DNA of 64,000 nucleotides, taken from assembly GCF_050003625.1 (NCBI RefSeq), contig NC_134398.1:78834003-78898002 (forward strand). Reading direction: 5' to 3'. Shown in pieces: positions 24,185 through 35,432 of the stretch. A program made the translations under genes and the position numbers. Origin of the DNA: Haematobia irritans (Eukaryota > Arthropoda > Insecta > Diptera > Muscidae). The notes below the pieces were generated by a model. That model did not search any database. It saw only the letters and a list, made by a program, of their open reading frames with translations, and was not told the DNA's origin. The first letter of the stretch is position 1; every line of letters starts with the position of its first letter.

Positions 24185-25178
24185 TGGTGCTCTTTGGTGT
24201 AATCTCAAGCGCCTTTTAACCAGAGATTATATATTTTCAATATGATTGAGATCGGGGCTTTGTGGTGGACATTTGAGCATTTGCTCCGACAACTATTTCT
24301 TTACTATTTTGTAAGTATGCTTGGTTTTGTCTTTTTTCAAAAACAACTTGCTCCTCAAGGTAGGCGCAAACCTGCACAAAGGTATGCTATGTTCCCACTG
24401 ACTTGTTTTTCCAAAACATTTCACTGTTCATACCGAGTTGAGATGTTTTAGTTTGACAGTTACCATGGAATCTACAAATTCACATTTACTCGAAATTCAC
24501 ACGTATGTTCAAATAATTACCGCGAGCGCAAAGGGAATTTTTATTTTTTTTATTTTCAAATGTCCATGTTCTCCAAAGCCTTTGTTTATTCCTTTTTATC
24601 TATGAAATTTATTTCTATATTTTGACATATATTTTGAAAAGAGTATGTTATTCGGGGTATATTCCTAATTAGGTGGGTTCACATTCTAAAATTGACGTGT
24701 TTTTGAGGAACACTTGTGTTTTGGACTTGATTTTTTATATGGGGAAAACGAATCGTTTTGAAATGCTTATAAAGGGAATACATTTCAAACCCCAAAACAG
24801 GCTTGGTGAGAACGCCGTATTAGGGAAATTTGATTGCAAAATATCTATTTTACTTTTCCATTATGATTCCTTATTATTATCCCGCAGCCAGGTGTGCTAC
24901 CATTCCCATACCATAATTCTACCCCTTCGATATTTAACGGTTTGCTTGACGTGGTGTTTTTGAAGACTGTCGTTCTCAAGTCTTTACCAGTAATTTTTTG
25001 TGGTCGATACCAGTAATGTTCTTTTGCATCGGATGGAAAGCGGTTTATTTTTGTTTCATCGGACCATATACCTTATTTCCAGTCATCAACAGTCCAATCT
25101 TTGGGACATAACTATTCATTTTCTATTTCAAAAAGATTGCAAAAAGTAAAAACATGCACCTGATTTTGCTCCCCACTG
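24185..25178 (-). pseudogene. Tc1-like transposase pseudogene
   Basis: The terminus CAGTGGGGAGCAAAATCAGG (minus strand, ending at 25178 next to TA) is Tc1-like. Minus-strand peptides follow in order: DWTVDDWK, WSDETKINRF (25040-25112), GRIMVWEW (24900-24926) and CPPQSPDLNHIENI*SLVKR (24210-24265), the last containing the DDE glutamate motif. Many stops and frameshifts are present. The gap between GRIMVWEW and SPDLN is ~640 bp, where an intact gene has ~240, so ~400 bp has been inserted. No right terminus was found. Confidence 0.75.
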
Positions 25179-25180
25179 TA

Positions 25181-25410
25181 TATTCCAAAAATGTTCGGAA
25201 GATTCCGAAAAGATGTTCGACATTACATACTTCCGTATTAAAATTTTACTATGAAACTTGAAAATGTGTCTTATTCAAAACTTAATGTCAGAAAAGAACA
25301 GTGCTTAATGCAAAATAAAAAAATTTTGTAAACATTTTTTTTTTGTTTTTGGTGATAGACGTTTGAAGTTTTCGAAGAAATTCAAAAGAAAAACGTTTTC
25401 TATATTTCAT
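25181..25410 (+). mobile_element. T1 fragment (right arm only)
   Basis: Shows TTCGGAAGATTCCGAAAAG, GACATTACATAC, GTCAGAAAAGAACAGTGC and AAGAAAAACGTTTTC in the order of the T1 right arm at 51300-51590. The Tc1-like element abuts it at a TA. Confidence 0.65.
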
Positions 25411-26970
25411 GTTAGCCTGGTACCGAAACAGGCAATTAACGTCCAAATGCTAATTTTTACAATTTTTACAATTATTAATCGAGCTTTATGGACAGATTAG
25501 ATTAAGGAACACTATTAATAGAGTCATTGAAAAGAAAACGCCAGATACAAATCTATACACTCTGGCTGGGAGAGATAACTCAATTTTGGGCTCTTTATGC
25601 TAACTCCTTATGGAGAAAACATTTGGGAATTTTCCTCTTACAAATTGAATCATCTTTTCTCCCACTGTACATCATCTTTTCATATAACTGCAAGTCCCTT
25701 AATCTTATTTTTATTTCGTTTTGTTTTCGTTTTTCAAACGTGTTTTTGCATGTACAGATATAAAATTTAATTAATTTTGGTGGTTCTAATCAAAAAATTA
25801 TTCTGAATCATTCAACAAAAATTTTGTTTTAAGAAACTTGAGCAAGGCCCCTCTTACGGTTGCACATTCAAAAGCAAGATATGTCTGCCCATTTCTCTGC
25901 ATCATAGACGTAGCCTTTGGTTTAGATGATGTTATTTAGTTGGAAATAGTTTCCATTTTAACAATTCACTTAACGTGTGTTGTGGGTTGGTAAAAAGTCA
26001 TGTAATGTGGGCGTATTCCAAGACCCCACCATCCCTCTTCGGAACCGAGGCATGATTCAGGACATTCATTTAAGGCAAAAGTTTTTCCACTGTTGAAAGG
26101 AGCATTCATTGGGTATGGTGGTTGCCCACGAATGTGATATTATGTCGCCAAGCAAACCAACTCCTATCCCATCCGTGGAGTGGATCGGAGGGAAGGATTC
26201 TTAGTATGTATTATGATGGTATTGGCCTTTGTTTGTGTGTGAGTGTGTGTGTGGGAAATGACTGACTAAAACTTCGGTGTGCTTAATGGAGTTGAAGTAA
26301 AACTTTAACTTGAAATAAAGTTCCTTTTGAAATTATGCGGTCAACTGAAGTGATGAATGTGGCAAGCAATAAAAACTTGCAAAAAGTGTAAAGTTAAGAT
26401 AACTACCATAAGTTTGAACCAAACATTTCGCAAATAATATTCACTACTAAACTGTTGTAGTGTTATGGAATATCTCTCGGTCATTCTACGAGAAGGGAAT
26501 TACAAATTTTTATCGGAAATTTCCAAGACATAGTGTGTGGTGAAGCAAGATATCCTGTGATTCTTACCTATGAGATGAATGTAATGCAAACGCAATGTTG
26601 TCACCTACGAAAATGGCAAACTCCTACAAAAGACAGATAAACTCTTGACTCAACTTAGATCGATCTCTCAAAATTCAAGCCGCAACGATATGACGTCTGA
26701 CTATTTTTATCCTACATATGACATTTAGTTTAGGCATCGCGTTATTGTTTGGTCTCACTGAGACTATTCAATAACTGCCATAAATAAAAAAGCGAGAGAG
26801 AGAGAGAGAGAGAACACACAAAATTAAAATCTGTAAATAAAATTAAAGCGTAAAAAATTCCAGTTTATTTTTTAAGATTTGTGTACTAGTATTAAAGCAA
26901 ACTTAAACGCATACGTGCATTTCATTGGCTGGGAATCATTAGTATAAAGGCAAAATTTCCGGTAGATTTC
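25411..26970. other. Region without recognised gene; contains (GA)n
   Basis: A (GA)n microsatellite lies at 26794-26812 and GT-rich simple sequence at about 26230-26252. No exon or terminal repeats recognised. Confidence 0.5.
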
Positions 26971-27485
26971 GAGTGTTTAGAACCGGGTTTTCTCGGTTCT
27001 AAAAAACCGGACCATTTTTTAAACCGGTGGGCGGTGTTTTAAATATTAAATAACCGGTTCAACCGGTTTTTCCCAAAAACAATACTGTATATAAACATTA
27101 ATTTTTTTTGTTCCATTAGCTTGCACCAAATTAAGTCGAATAATAATAACGTAAAAAATATCATAGATTTTGTTGACCAAATATACACTCCTAATTGAAC
27201 AAGCACGATTTGCTATATATCATTGAATTCCTCAGAAAACGAACGTATTTTATTTGACTTCTTGGCCGAATACAATGTTGGAAGTGTTCAGAAATGAGTT
27301 GGAAGTGCACAAAAAATACATTCGGCATGCTTTTTTATTGCACCGGTTTTATGATTTCACCGGTTTTATGATATTAAAAACATCGGTTCTACCGGTCCAC
27401 CAAATATGGGATGTTATAGAAAACCTGCAATAGATGAAAACGAAAAGCCGGTACTCCGGTTTTCACAGACCGGTTTTTAACACTC
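26971..27485. mobile_element. MITE rich in AACCGG motifs (hAT-like ends)
   Basis: Ends GAGTGTTTAGAACCGG and CCGGTTTTTAACACTC are imperfect inverted repeats. Within 515 bp there are about ten ACCGG words, two of them full AACCGGTT palindromes (about 27051 and 27061). No coding capacity and no clear 8-bp duplication, so the superfamily is tentative. Confidence 0.55.
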
Positions 27486-27647
27486 TAGTTCAAAGTTTAT
27501 TTGCAACTTCTCAAAACCCGTATAAAATAGAAATTAATTTTTTTGGTGATAAAATCATATTTATTTAGAACATGGCTAAAAATTACTTAGTCCACTTTAG
27601 AATGAACAAAGCTTTTTGCGTTGTTCATCTAAGTGGACTTAGCATCC

Positions 27648-27924
27648 ACCGTGGTGCAATGGTTAGCATGCCCGCCTTGCAAGGTCGTGGGTTCGATTCC
27701 CGCTACGACCGAACACAAAAAAGTTTTTCAGCGGTGGATTATCCCACCTCAGTAATGCTGGTGACATTTCTGAGGGTTTCAAAGCTTCTCTAAGTGGTTT
27801 CACTGGAATGTGGAATCGGGCAGCACTCAGTGATAAGAGAGAAGTTCACCACTGTGGTATCACAATGGACTGAATAGTCTAAGTGAGCCTGATACATCGG
27901 GCTGCCACATAACCTAACCTAACC
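27648..27924 (+). mobile_element. tRNA-derived SINE with LINE-type tail
   Basis: Perfect 8-bp target duplication TAGCATCC at 27640-27647 and 27925-27932. The head is tRNA-like: box A in GTGGTGCAATGGTTAGCATG, box B in GGGTTCGATTCC (about 27690). A unique body follows (TTTTTCAGCGGTGGATTATC onward). The last ~70 bp from GGTATCACAATGGACTG (27856) to three AACCT units matches the 3' end of the LINE at 63230-63304. It would be transcribed by RNA polymerase III and encodes nothing. Confidence 0.9.
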
Positions 27925-28172
27925 TAGCATCCTTTAATCGGAAATTTTTTCTGGCATTGGTCGTCTAAGTACATATAGCATATTATGGTTTGGAGAATGA
28001 AAATGTAACACTTACTCAGCATATGTTTAAATGTGTAACAAAAACAGTTATATAGAGTGTTATAAATTTAATTTTAATGTAAAACAAAAATTAATAATTC
28101 TAGGCCACACAATTGAAACAAATTCGTCCATATCGGGTTCTATATAAATATTTCGATACATTTTTTTAAATA

Positions 28173-28975
28173 CACGCAAAAACAAATTCTTTCCTACCAA
28201 ACGAAATTCACACAAACAATTATCGTTTCCATTTGCTTTTCGCTGTAAGGTAAGGTAGTTTGTTTGGAAGAAAATCAAATAATTTTTTGATAAACGTTGA
28301 TTTTTTACACGATGTAAAAACAACTTCAAAACACTTACTCAAAAAAATGTTTCCAGGGTAATTGCATAATCTTCCCTCAAGTCTTTCTCACTACCACGAA
28401 GTTTTTTAGTTCTTACTACTTTTTCTGTTATATAAACAATGTAGAAGAAATTATTGTATTTTAAAATTTTTTGAATTTTAGCTTTCTTCTGGACGGAGAT
28501 TCGAACGGCGGTCAATACCAAACTATCCACTGGGCTACGAAGCTGTTATTTTCATCAACCAACAATTATCGCTATAGCCACGAATAACCCAGTCAAGGTG
28601 TTATATTTATAACTCCCACGAGCTGATATAAAGAAACTTTATTTGACAGAAACCTACCTTTAGATGACCACCGTGGTGCAATGGTTAACATACCCGTATG
28701 TATGGCGGGTCGTGGGTTCAAACCCTGCTTCGACTAAACACCAAAAAGATTTCTTTACATATATTACACCAATGTTCTGAATATTCCGGAAAGATGTTCA
28801 ACATTGCTATATTAAATGTTTACTATGAAACTTCCAAATGTGTCTTACAAAAGACTTAAAGTCAGAAAAGAACAGTGCTTGATATAATAAAACTTTTTGC
28901 AAAAATAAAAATTTTGTAACAAAAAAACTTTTTGGAAATATAAGTTTGAAATTTTCAAAGAAATTCAATTTCACA
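28173..28975 (+). mobile_element. T1 copy 5
   Basis: Starts CACGCAAAAACAAATTC. Module 1 (-) lies at about 28490-28555 and module 2 (+) at 28672-28740 (GTGGTGCAATGGTTAACATA; GGGTTCAAACCC). The spacer is more diverged than in other copies (ATAACCCAGTCAAGG inserted). The right terminus TTTGCGTG is missing; homology stops near AGAAATTCAATTTC. Confidence 0.7.
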
Positions 28976-29763
28976 AATGTATCAATACTCAAACGTATCA
29001 AATTTCTATAAATTCACAAAAGAAACTACATTTCGTACGCTGGCAACTGGACAGTTATAAGTTTATTTACACACAACAATATATTATGTGTATGCTAAGT
29101 AGACTTAGAAACATAACAAAAATAATACCCTGTTTCTGTATGTCGACCGAAAACCCAGTCGACTGAAAAGCAGTCACTCGAATTCGTATCAATTTGGGTT
29201 TCTCTATTTTTGAAAGTTCATACCCAGTGGTAAAAAACGTCGTTACCAAATCGATTACATCCTACCGATTTTATCGAGACAACTACTCCACATTTCCGAT
29301 CAATTTTCCGTATTACTTTTACGTTGACGTGTCATAGGCAGTCAAGTACTTCCCAATCCACTTGACAAAGTAAACGAAAACATAATGATATCCCATTACA
29401 ACGTCATTACCGATGCGTAAGGGTTATGGATGCCGAGTATTGAATATTGTGTTTTACTCAGTAATAGGAACGATGGAACAGAACAGTTTTACTTTGTATT
29501 TGTAACAGTAATCTAGAGCTAAACACCCCCCCATTTACCACCCGATTCGTTGGTAAACTATAAAAGGATGATGATATTTTATAGTTTTTCCTAAAAATAT
29601 GCCACAAATAATTTTTGAAATAATTATTTTTCATTGGTTTCATATATTACATCAATATATATTTTGTAAAAAGATTTATAAATAACATTTAAGAATAAGG
29701 CTATTATGTAATACTATTGTAATAATTAATATCTATATACTTATTTATGACATTTTTGTTTTT

Positions 29764-30391
29764 TTACGCAATCTTTCTGAAAATGGGGACTCTTAAAATG
29801 TTTGAAAGACTTCCGATGTCCTTCACCCTACAGTCGTCCGTCTTGACAGCATCTGAAATAAAAGATTAAATTACTCAATAAGTATAAAAACTATAAGTAA
29901 TGTAACAAATATTACCAAAGATGGCACTATCCAATGCTTTAAATTCCTTAAAAGGTCTTTCGTCATTGATGACATTGTAATTGTGGACCAGTATTACTGT
30001 CGTTGAAAACTTACGGCCGAAGTTCTGTTAAAAGCCACCGACATGACATTTTATTATAGCCACCTATTGAGTCGATCATACATACGAGTTAAACTTTTTG
30101 CTCGCACGTGCACTCATGTTTGCCAGCTAAATAAATATTGTTTTTTTCAAATAAAGGTGATTTTGCAGAACGGATTTAATTTTTCACTCACGACATATAT
30201 TTTTATTCCCATTCACATGAGGTGCTTTCAATTTTGTTCACTATCTCGTGATTCATGCTTTCCACGCGCACTCCTCTACTGCAGTCTTCTCTAACACTGG
30301 CACTTGAAAAGGACCCGTTAAAGAACAGCGGGAAATGGATTATTTTTTTACGTTTGATACTTACCTTGATTGATGCAAATATATGCAGCAT
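29764..30391 (-). CDS. Spliced 74-codon reading frame, three exons, function unknown
   Basis: Minus-strand exon 1 is 30391-30365 (MLHIFASIK), with donor AAG|GTAAGTAT. The intron of 340 bp ends TTTTAACAG. Exon 2 is 30024-29916 (begins NFGRKFSTTVILVHN, ends ALDSAIF), with donor TTTG|GTAATA. The next intron is 63 bp, the usual short dipteran size, ending TTTATTTCAG. Exon 3 is 29852-29764 (begins AVKTDDCRVKDIGSL, ends FRKIA and TAA). Reading frame is kept across both junctions (phase 0, then 1), and unspliced frames are closed by stops. An upstream in-frame stop favours the ATG at 30391. I do not recognise the protein; it has no signal peptide or transmembrane segment, and composition is charged with one cysteine. 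It lies wholly inside the TIR-bounded segment. It might be a real small gene, the N-terminal part of a longer product, or a captured gene fragment. Confidence 0.5.
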
Positions 30392-30484
30392 TTGGTGCAA
30401 AAATTATCTTAAAGTCTATAAATGTAAACAATAAACTGATATAAAACTGAAAAAAAAAAACAACGAAAATCAAAATAAAAATTC

Positions 30485-30497
30485 GTTGCCTAACAAC
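30485..30497. promoter_or_regulatory. X-box-like (RFX) motif GTTGCCTAACAAC
   Basis: Imperfect palindrome with half-sites GTTGCC and (A)CAAC, 94 bp upstream of the proposed start codon of the minus-strand frame. RFX sites in ciliary genes are usually this close to the start. One match to a degenerate motif is weak evidence. Confidence 0.3.
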
Positions 30498-30716
30498 GCT
30501 ACACCTTTCAGTTTTCCTTCCTAATTACCTACATCTTACGCAGTAAGTGGGAGTCGTAAGCACTAGGTACACTACAATGCAACAACTAGATGACTAAGTA
30601 GTAGCTTTCATTTGTTCAAAATTTATAGGCATTACTTTCTGTGGGACTTTTCAATGCTAAGGTATAAGTAGTTCCAATTTCAACTTAATTTTCATTTACA
30701 TAGAACGTACACTTAC

Positions 30717-30934
30717 GGCCATTTTCATGTAGCTCCGTTAGGCTTTAACTGCCAGTTAACAGAAAGTAAATTGCAATTATCTTCTCTCCGGTTAACTTTA
30801 ACTGAAAAATGTTCGTCAGTTAAGTTCCTAACTGGCCTATGGAATATAAAGGCAAGATGACAGCTTCGTCCTTAATACGGTTTAAAAGTTGGTTAGTTAA
30901 CGGAACACTAACGGAGCTTTATGAAAATAGGGGT
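30717..30934. mobile_element. MITE with CATTTTCATGTAGCTCCGTTAG ends
   Basis: Left TTTTCATGTAGCTCCGTTAG and right CTAACGGAGCTTTATGAAAA are inverted repeats with one or two mismatches. It is about 218 bp, with GTTAACT-type words inside. No coding capacity. It sits upstream of the spliced frame. Confidence 0.65.
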
Positions 30935-31002
30935 TAATCTTCCAAGTTTCGCAAGAACATAATCGATTGTTTGGTAATTGGTTTGAATTTTTTACCACTG
31001 GG

Positions 31003-31549
31003 TATCGTTTGTATGAGAGTACATTGATTATCAAAAATGAGTATTTTCAAATTTTTGGCCTGAGAATTGATTCAAATTCCAAAACTGTTTTTACTTTTTT
31101 CTTGACAACATGACAACATAACAACGAAATATAATTAAATGCAAAATATAATGGTCTTAAATTGGTATAAAATGTTTGGGACACATATGTTAAAATATAT
31201 TACATTTGGGACATTAATGATTCATAATAATAATAACATACAAGTGGTTATAAACATATATATTAATTTAGGAATTTCGAGTAAACATATACAGTGGCGT
31301 GCAGAAATGAGTACATAACTAATTTTTTCATTTCTAAACGAATAAAATAAGCATTAATAAAGAAAGTCAACATAATTTTATTTTTCCTTTATTCTTTCTT
31401 CAATTCTAAATAAAACAACAAAAAACGCAAAACAAAAGGTAAAGAATTCAGAATAAATAAACATAACAAAAAAAAACTCTTTCAATTTTACACTAGTACA
31501 CCCAGAGAAGTAATATGATCACCACAACCATGTTTCGAGAATAACTTTT
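31003..31549. repeat. T2 fragment and Tc1-type terminus
   Basis: 31170-31285 has T2 words (TTTGGGACACATATG, TAAACATATATATTAATTTAG). At about 31290 TA is followed by CAGTGGCGTGCAGAAATGAG, a Tc1/mariner-like end with no recognisable transposase behind it. DINE A3 starts at 31550. Confidence 0.45.
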
Positions 31550-33236
31550 TATACCCTCCACCATAGGATGTGGGTATATAAACTTTGTCATTCCGTTTGT
31601 AACACATGGAAATATTGCTCTAACACCCTATAAAGTATATATATTCTGGGTCGTGGTGAAATTCTGAGTCGATCTGAGCATGTCCGTCCGTCCGTCTGTT
31701 GAAATCACGCTAACTTCCGAGCGAAACAAGCTATCGACTTGAAACTTGGCACAAGTAGTTGTTATTGATGTAGGTCGGATGGTTTTGCAAATGGGTCATA
31801 TCGGTCCACTTTCACGTATAGCCCCCATATAAACGGACCCCCAAATTTGGCTTGCGTAGCCTCTAAGAGAATCAAATTTCATCCGATCCGGCTGTAATTT
31901 GTACCTGGTGTCAGCATATGATCTCTAACAACCATGCAAAAATTGGTCCACATCGGTTCATAATTATATATAGCCCCCATATAAACCGATCCCCCGATTT
32001 GGCTTGCGGAGCCTCTAAGAGAAGCAAATTTCATCCGATCCGGCTGAAATTTGGTACATGGTGTGAGTATATGGTGTCTAATAACCATGCAAAAATTGGT
32101 CCACATCGGTCCATAATTATATATAGCCACCATATAAACCGATCCCCCGATTTGGCTTGTGGAGACTCTAAGAGAAGCAAATTTCATCCGATCCGGCTGA
32201 AGTATTAGTATATGGTCTCTAACAACCATGCAAAAATTGGTCGAAATCGGTCGATAATTATATATAGCCCCCATATAAACCGATCACCAGATTTGACCTC
32301 CGGAGCCTCTTGGAAGACCAAAATTCATCTGATTCAGTTGAAATTTGGTACGTGGTGTTAGTATATGGTCTCAAATACCCATGCTAAAATTGGTCGAAAT
32401 CGGTCCATATTTATATATAGCCCCCATATAAACCGATCCCCCGATTTGGCTTATGGAGACTCTAAGAGAAGCAAATTTAATCCGATCCGGCGGAAATTTG
32501 GTATATGGTGTTAGTATATGGTCTCTATCAACCATGCAGGAATTGGTTCATATCAGTCCATAATTATATATAGCCCCAATATAAACCGATCCCCAAATTT
32601 GACTTCCGGTGCCTTTTGGAGAAGCAAAATTCATCCGATCTGCTTGAAATTTGGTACGTGGTGGTAGTATATGATATTTAACAACCTTGCAAAAAGTGGT
32701 CCATATCAGTCCATAATCATATATAGCCCCCATATAAACCGATCCCGAGATTTGGTTTTGGAGCCTCTTGGAGGAGCAAATTTCATCCGAGTGAGTTGAA
32801 ATTTGGTACATTGTGCTAGAATATGGCCGTTAACAACCATGCCTTACTAGGTCCATATCGGTCTATAGTTTTATATAGCCCTCAGATAAATCGATCCCCA
32901 ATCACACAAAAATTGGTCCATATCAAGTGCATAATTCTATATAGCCCCCATAGAAGCGACCCCCGGATTTCAATTCTGGCTCTCTACGTACCGTGCAAAA
33001 GTCCATATCGATTCGTAATTATTTGTAGACTTAACTATACATAATTTTTTTGTCTAATATATACCACGCATGGACTAACTCAAATCGTTTAGAAAACGAT
33101 GTTAAGAAGTTTTAAGATACCACAACCCAAGTAATTCGATTGTGAATGACAGTCTTTCGTAGAAGTTTCTACGCAATCCATGGTGGAGGGTACATAAGAT
33201 TCGGCCTGGCCGAACTTACGGCCGTCTATACTTGTT
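31550..33236 (+). mobile_element. DINE-1-like element A3 (family A)
   Basis: 5' TATACCCTCCACCATAGG; (GTCC)n at 31681-31697; about seven 153-bp units with several short ones; 3' hairpin GGCCTGGCCGAA near 33204 and end CTTGTTT. Its layout is closest to A1, including the final non-unit block AATTATTTGTAGACTTAAC. Confidence 0.85.
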
Positions 33237-33285
33237 TTTTTTTTTTTTTGAATAGTGAATATTCACAATTAGGTGTTTTCTCGGA

Positions 33286-33698
33286 AAATATATATCTGAT
33301 TTCGGAAAGCATTTTATGTTTGGCGAGGAAACAATCTGTTTGCGACTTGTTGCTCTTGAAACAGGTTTATGGCGACCATGTTGCTTCTCTGCGATAAGTT
33401 ACTTACTTTTGTTGTAAATAACTTCCTTCATGTTTCACTATTACAGTACGGTGACATTGGCAAATACATGACAGAAATACAAAAATCGTCAACACATTTA
33501 TTCCATAAACTGTTTGAACTCATATTGGATATAAAAAATAATTGCAGAATTATTTTTCCTAAAGGGTATCCACCTACCTCAACTATCCTCCTGGAAAAAA
33601 TTGTCAGTTGTCGTATGCCAAGTCTAACCATATCCAAAGACTATAGATTTTGTGTTCACCGAAAATGTCGTCTGAAAATATATGAACATTTTAGTTAG
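33286..33698 (+). pseudogene. Exon-like open frame(s), unknown protein
   Basis: A stop-terminated frame from about 33447 to 33698 follows a good acceptor (TTTCACTATTACAG). It reads YGDIGKYMTEIQKSSTHLF first and CRLKIYEHFS at the end, with natural-looking composition and cysteines at CRIIF, SCRMP, FCVHRKC. A possible upstream exon (33286-33363, ending LLLLKQ) could join in phase through CAG|GTTTAT, a weak donor. I recognise no family. It may be a terminal exon of a host gene or a decayed transposon gene. Confidence 0.3.
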
Positions 33699-33865
33699 CC
33701 AAGACTTTTGCACTGATTGTCATATAATACTTCTCTGCAGGATTAACTGTAGCTAAGATGTACGCGAGAATAGCAAATTCCACGAATACACGATGACTTG
33801 TCTTTTACAATTCTCTCACATTATCCCTTGAATATGTGGAACAAATTATGATCCATAAACTTTTC

Positions 33866-33930
33866 GCTACCAGGAGGAATCGAACTCACAATGTCGTGTT
33901 TTACCGTCAAGTATGTCGTAGTCTACCGCA
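33866..33930 (-). repeat. tRNA-like sequence (SINE head or decayed tRNA)
   Basis: The minus strand has GCGGTAGACTACGACATAC and, 35 bases on, GAGTTCGATTCCTCCTGG, matching box A/box B order and spacing. It is not foldable as a clean cloverleaf, so it is not a functional tRNA call. Confidence 0.4.
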
Positions 33931-34442
33931 TTTTCAACAAAGAGAATTTTTATATCTATTACCAATGCAAATCCTTTCGATAGACTCATTAGAATAGTTT
34001 GAATTGTGTTTTATATTAATTTTGAATATTTCTTCTTAATTAATTTTGCACATTGAATTAAAAATGCATGCAAATTAAAGAAAAATACATAATTTATAAA
34101 TGAAATATAGTTAAATGTAAAAGCTTGAGATACCGGCCGAAATGTAGGATAGAGTATACTAAAATTGGTATAAGGCCAACATTTGCATGAAATAATCATC
34201 AAATATTTAATTATATGGGCCGTACTATCGATAAAAAAAGGTTTATGCTTTTTATGAATTTTCTGAATTTTATTCGTTTTTTGTTTTTGATTTTCCTATA
34301 GCTCTTAAATAGCCTACATTTTTCTATCTATTTGAGCCAAAATTTAATGATCTTCGTATGTATATAGAAACGAATACCCTGTCTCTGCACCCTAAAAATC
34401 GCTTCTGTAACATATAGCCAAACACAGTTTCTTTCAAGCATA

Positions 34443-35015
34443 CAGTGAAACCTCTGAAAGGTGGACACCCATTAGGGATGCCAGATTTTGAAGAGGCAAA
34501 AAGAACACATTCAGTTTATAAAAAGAGCACATGCGAAAAAAAGAGATAAAAACATTTAATTCCATAATAATTCATTTAAACATAAAAAAAGGTTCATAAC
34601 ATATACATAAAATAAACCACTTTCAACTCAAGCTAATTTTTACAATACTTTGTATGTAATTTTTTTGTTGTTTTTGTTAAAAAAATTTATTGAAAGAAGT
34701 TTGTTTACATTTAGAGCAGAGTACAAAGAGGAGAAGCAACATCGGCGTGCTCTTCTTCGACTCTGATATATAAAGTAAAACACTATTTAATAACAACATA
34801 AAAATTTATTGAATCGCGTTGGAGTAATATTTATTGTGATGCATACAAAGAGCACAAAAAGAGTACTTAACTAAAAATAGAGCGTGTTCTTTTGGCATAT
34901 ATTGTTTTAAGAGCACATTTTGTAAAAAAGAGCACATGTGCTCTTTAAAAATAGCACGTCTGGCATCCCTAACACCCATGGTCGCTTAAATTTTCTCCAC
35001 CTTTGAGAGGTGTCG
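34443..35015 (+). mobile_element. pogo/Tigger-like MITE, interrupted by hAT
   Basis: After TA (34441-34442) it reads CAGTGAAACCTCTGAAAGG and TGGACACC, typical of pogo-like ends. After the hAT insert it continues GGTCGCTTAAATTTTCTCC and CACCTTTGAGAGGTGTC. The right end is eroded where LINE copy 2 begins. Without the hAT insert it is only ~75 bp. Confidence 0.55.
34473..34971 (+). mobile_element. Complete hAT-type MITE with 8-bp duplication
   Basis: Perfect 8-bp duplication ACACCCAT (34465-34472 and 34972-34979). Inverted ends are TAGGGATGCCAGA/TCTGGCATCCCTA. The 499-bp AT-rich interior has repeated AAAAAGAGCACAT words and no transposase. TSD length and ends fit the hAT superfamily. Confidence 0.85.
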
Positions 35016-35020
35016 AGGTA

Positions 35021-35432
35021 TAGGTTAGGTTAGATTAGGTTAAAGTGGCAGCCCGGTTAAGTTTCAGGTTCACTTAGACTATTCATTAACTTAAAGTACC
35101 TATTACATATGGGCACTTCTAGTTTTAACCGCTGAACCTTCTCGAACATTATTTTCTTCTGTTGAACCAACCAGATTATTCCGAAAACATTAGCAAACTG
35201 CTTAAGTTAAAGTTTCCAGTTCCGCCAGTAATCTAAAGCTATATGCCCCTAAAATTCGCTTACGCCTTACACAAAAAGCAGGACACTCATACAAGAGGTG
35301 TTTAATTGATTCCTTTTCCTCCGCATCATGACAGCTCATACAGTAGTCATTATACTGTCTGAAAAAGACTACAATGATTGGGTAATCGTTTCGCTATTCG
35401 ACCTATTAACACATTAAAATTAACCTCTCATA
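35021..35432 (-). pseudogene. LINE copy 2, 3' part (inverted relative to its RT part)
   Basis: On the minus strand it ends in AACCTAA repeats and matches the 3' UTR and the C-terminal zinc-knuckle-like region of the LINE at 62960-63304 (same CTGTCATGATGCGGAGG and AAACACCTC words). It lies head to head with the plus-strand RT piece that follows. Confidence 0.75.

Larger units (their letters stand above)
29223..31002. mobile_element. TIR-bounded 1.78-kb segment, CCCAGTGGTAAAAAA ends, TA duplication
   Basis: Left end CCCAGTGGTAAAAAACG at 29223 and right end TTTTTTACCACTGGG to 31002 are exact inverted repeats over ~15 bp. Inside them TTACCAAA and TCGATTA recur in the same order on both sides, extending the repeat to ~50 bp with gaps. 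TA flanks both ends (29221-29222, 31003-31004). It contains a spliced minus-strand reading frame and a smaller MITE. No known transposase was recognised. The CCCAG start and TA duplication resemble the MITE at 60533-61105. It could be a DNA transposon carrying captured exons or its own unfamiliar gene; a chance inverted repeat around a host gene is the alternative. Confidence 0.55.
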
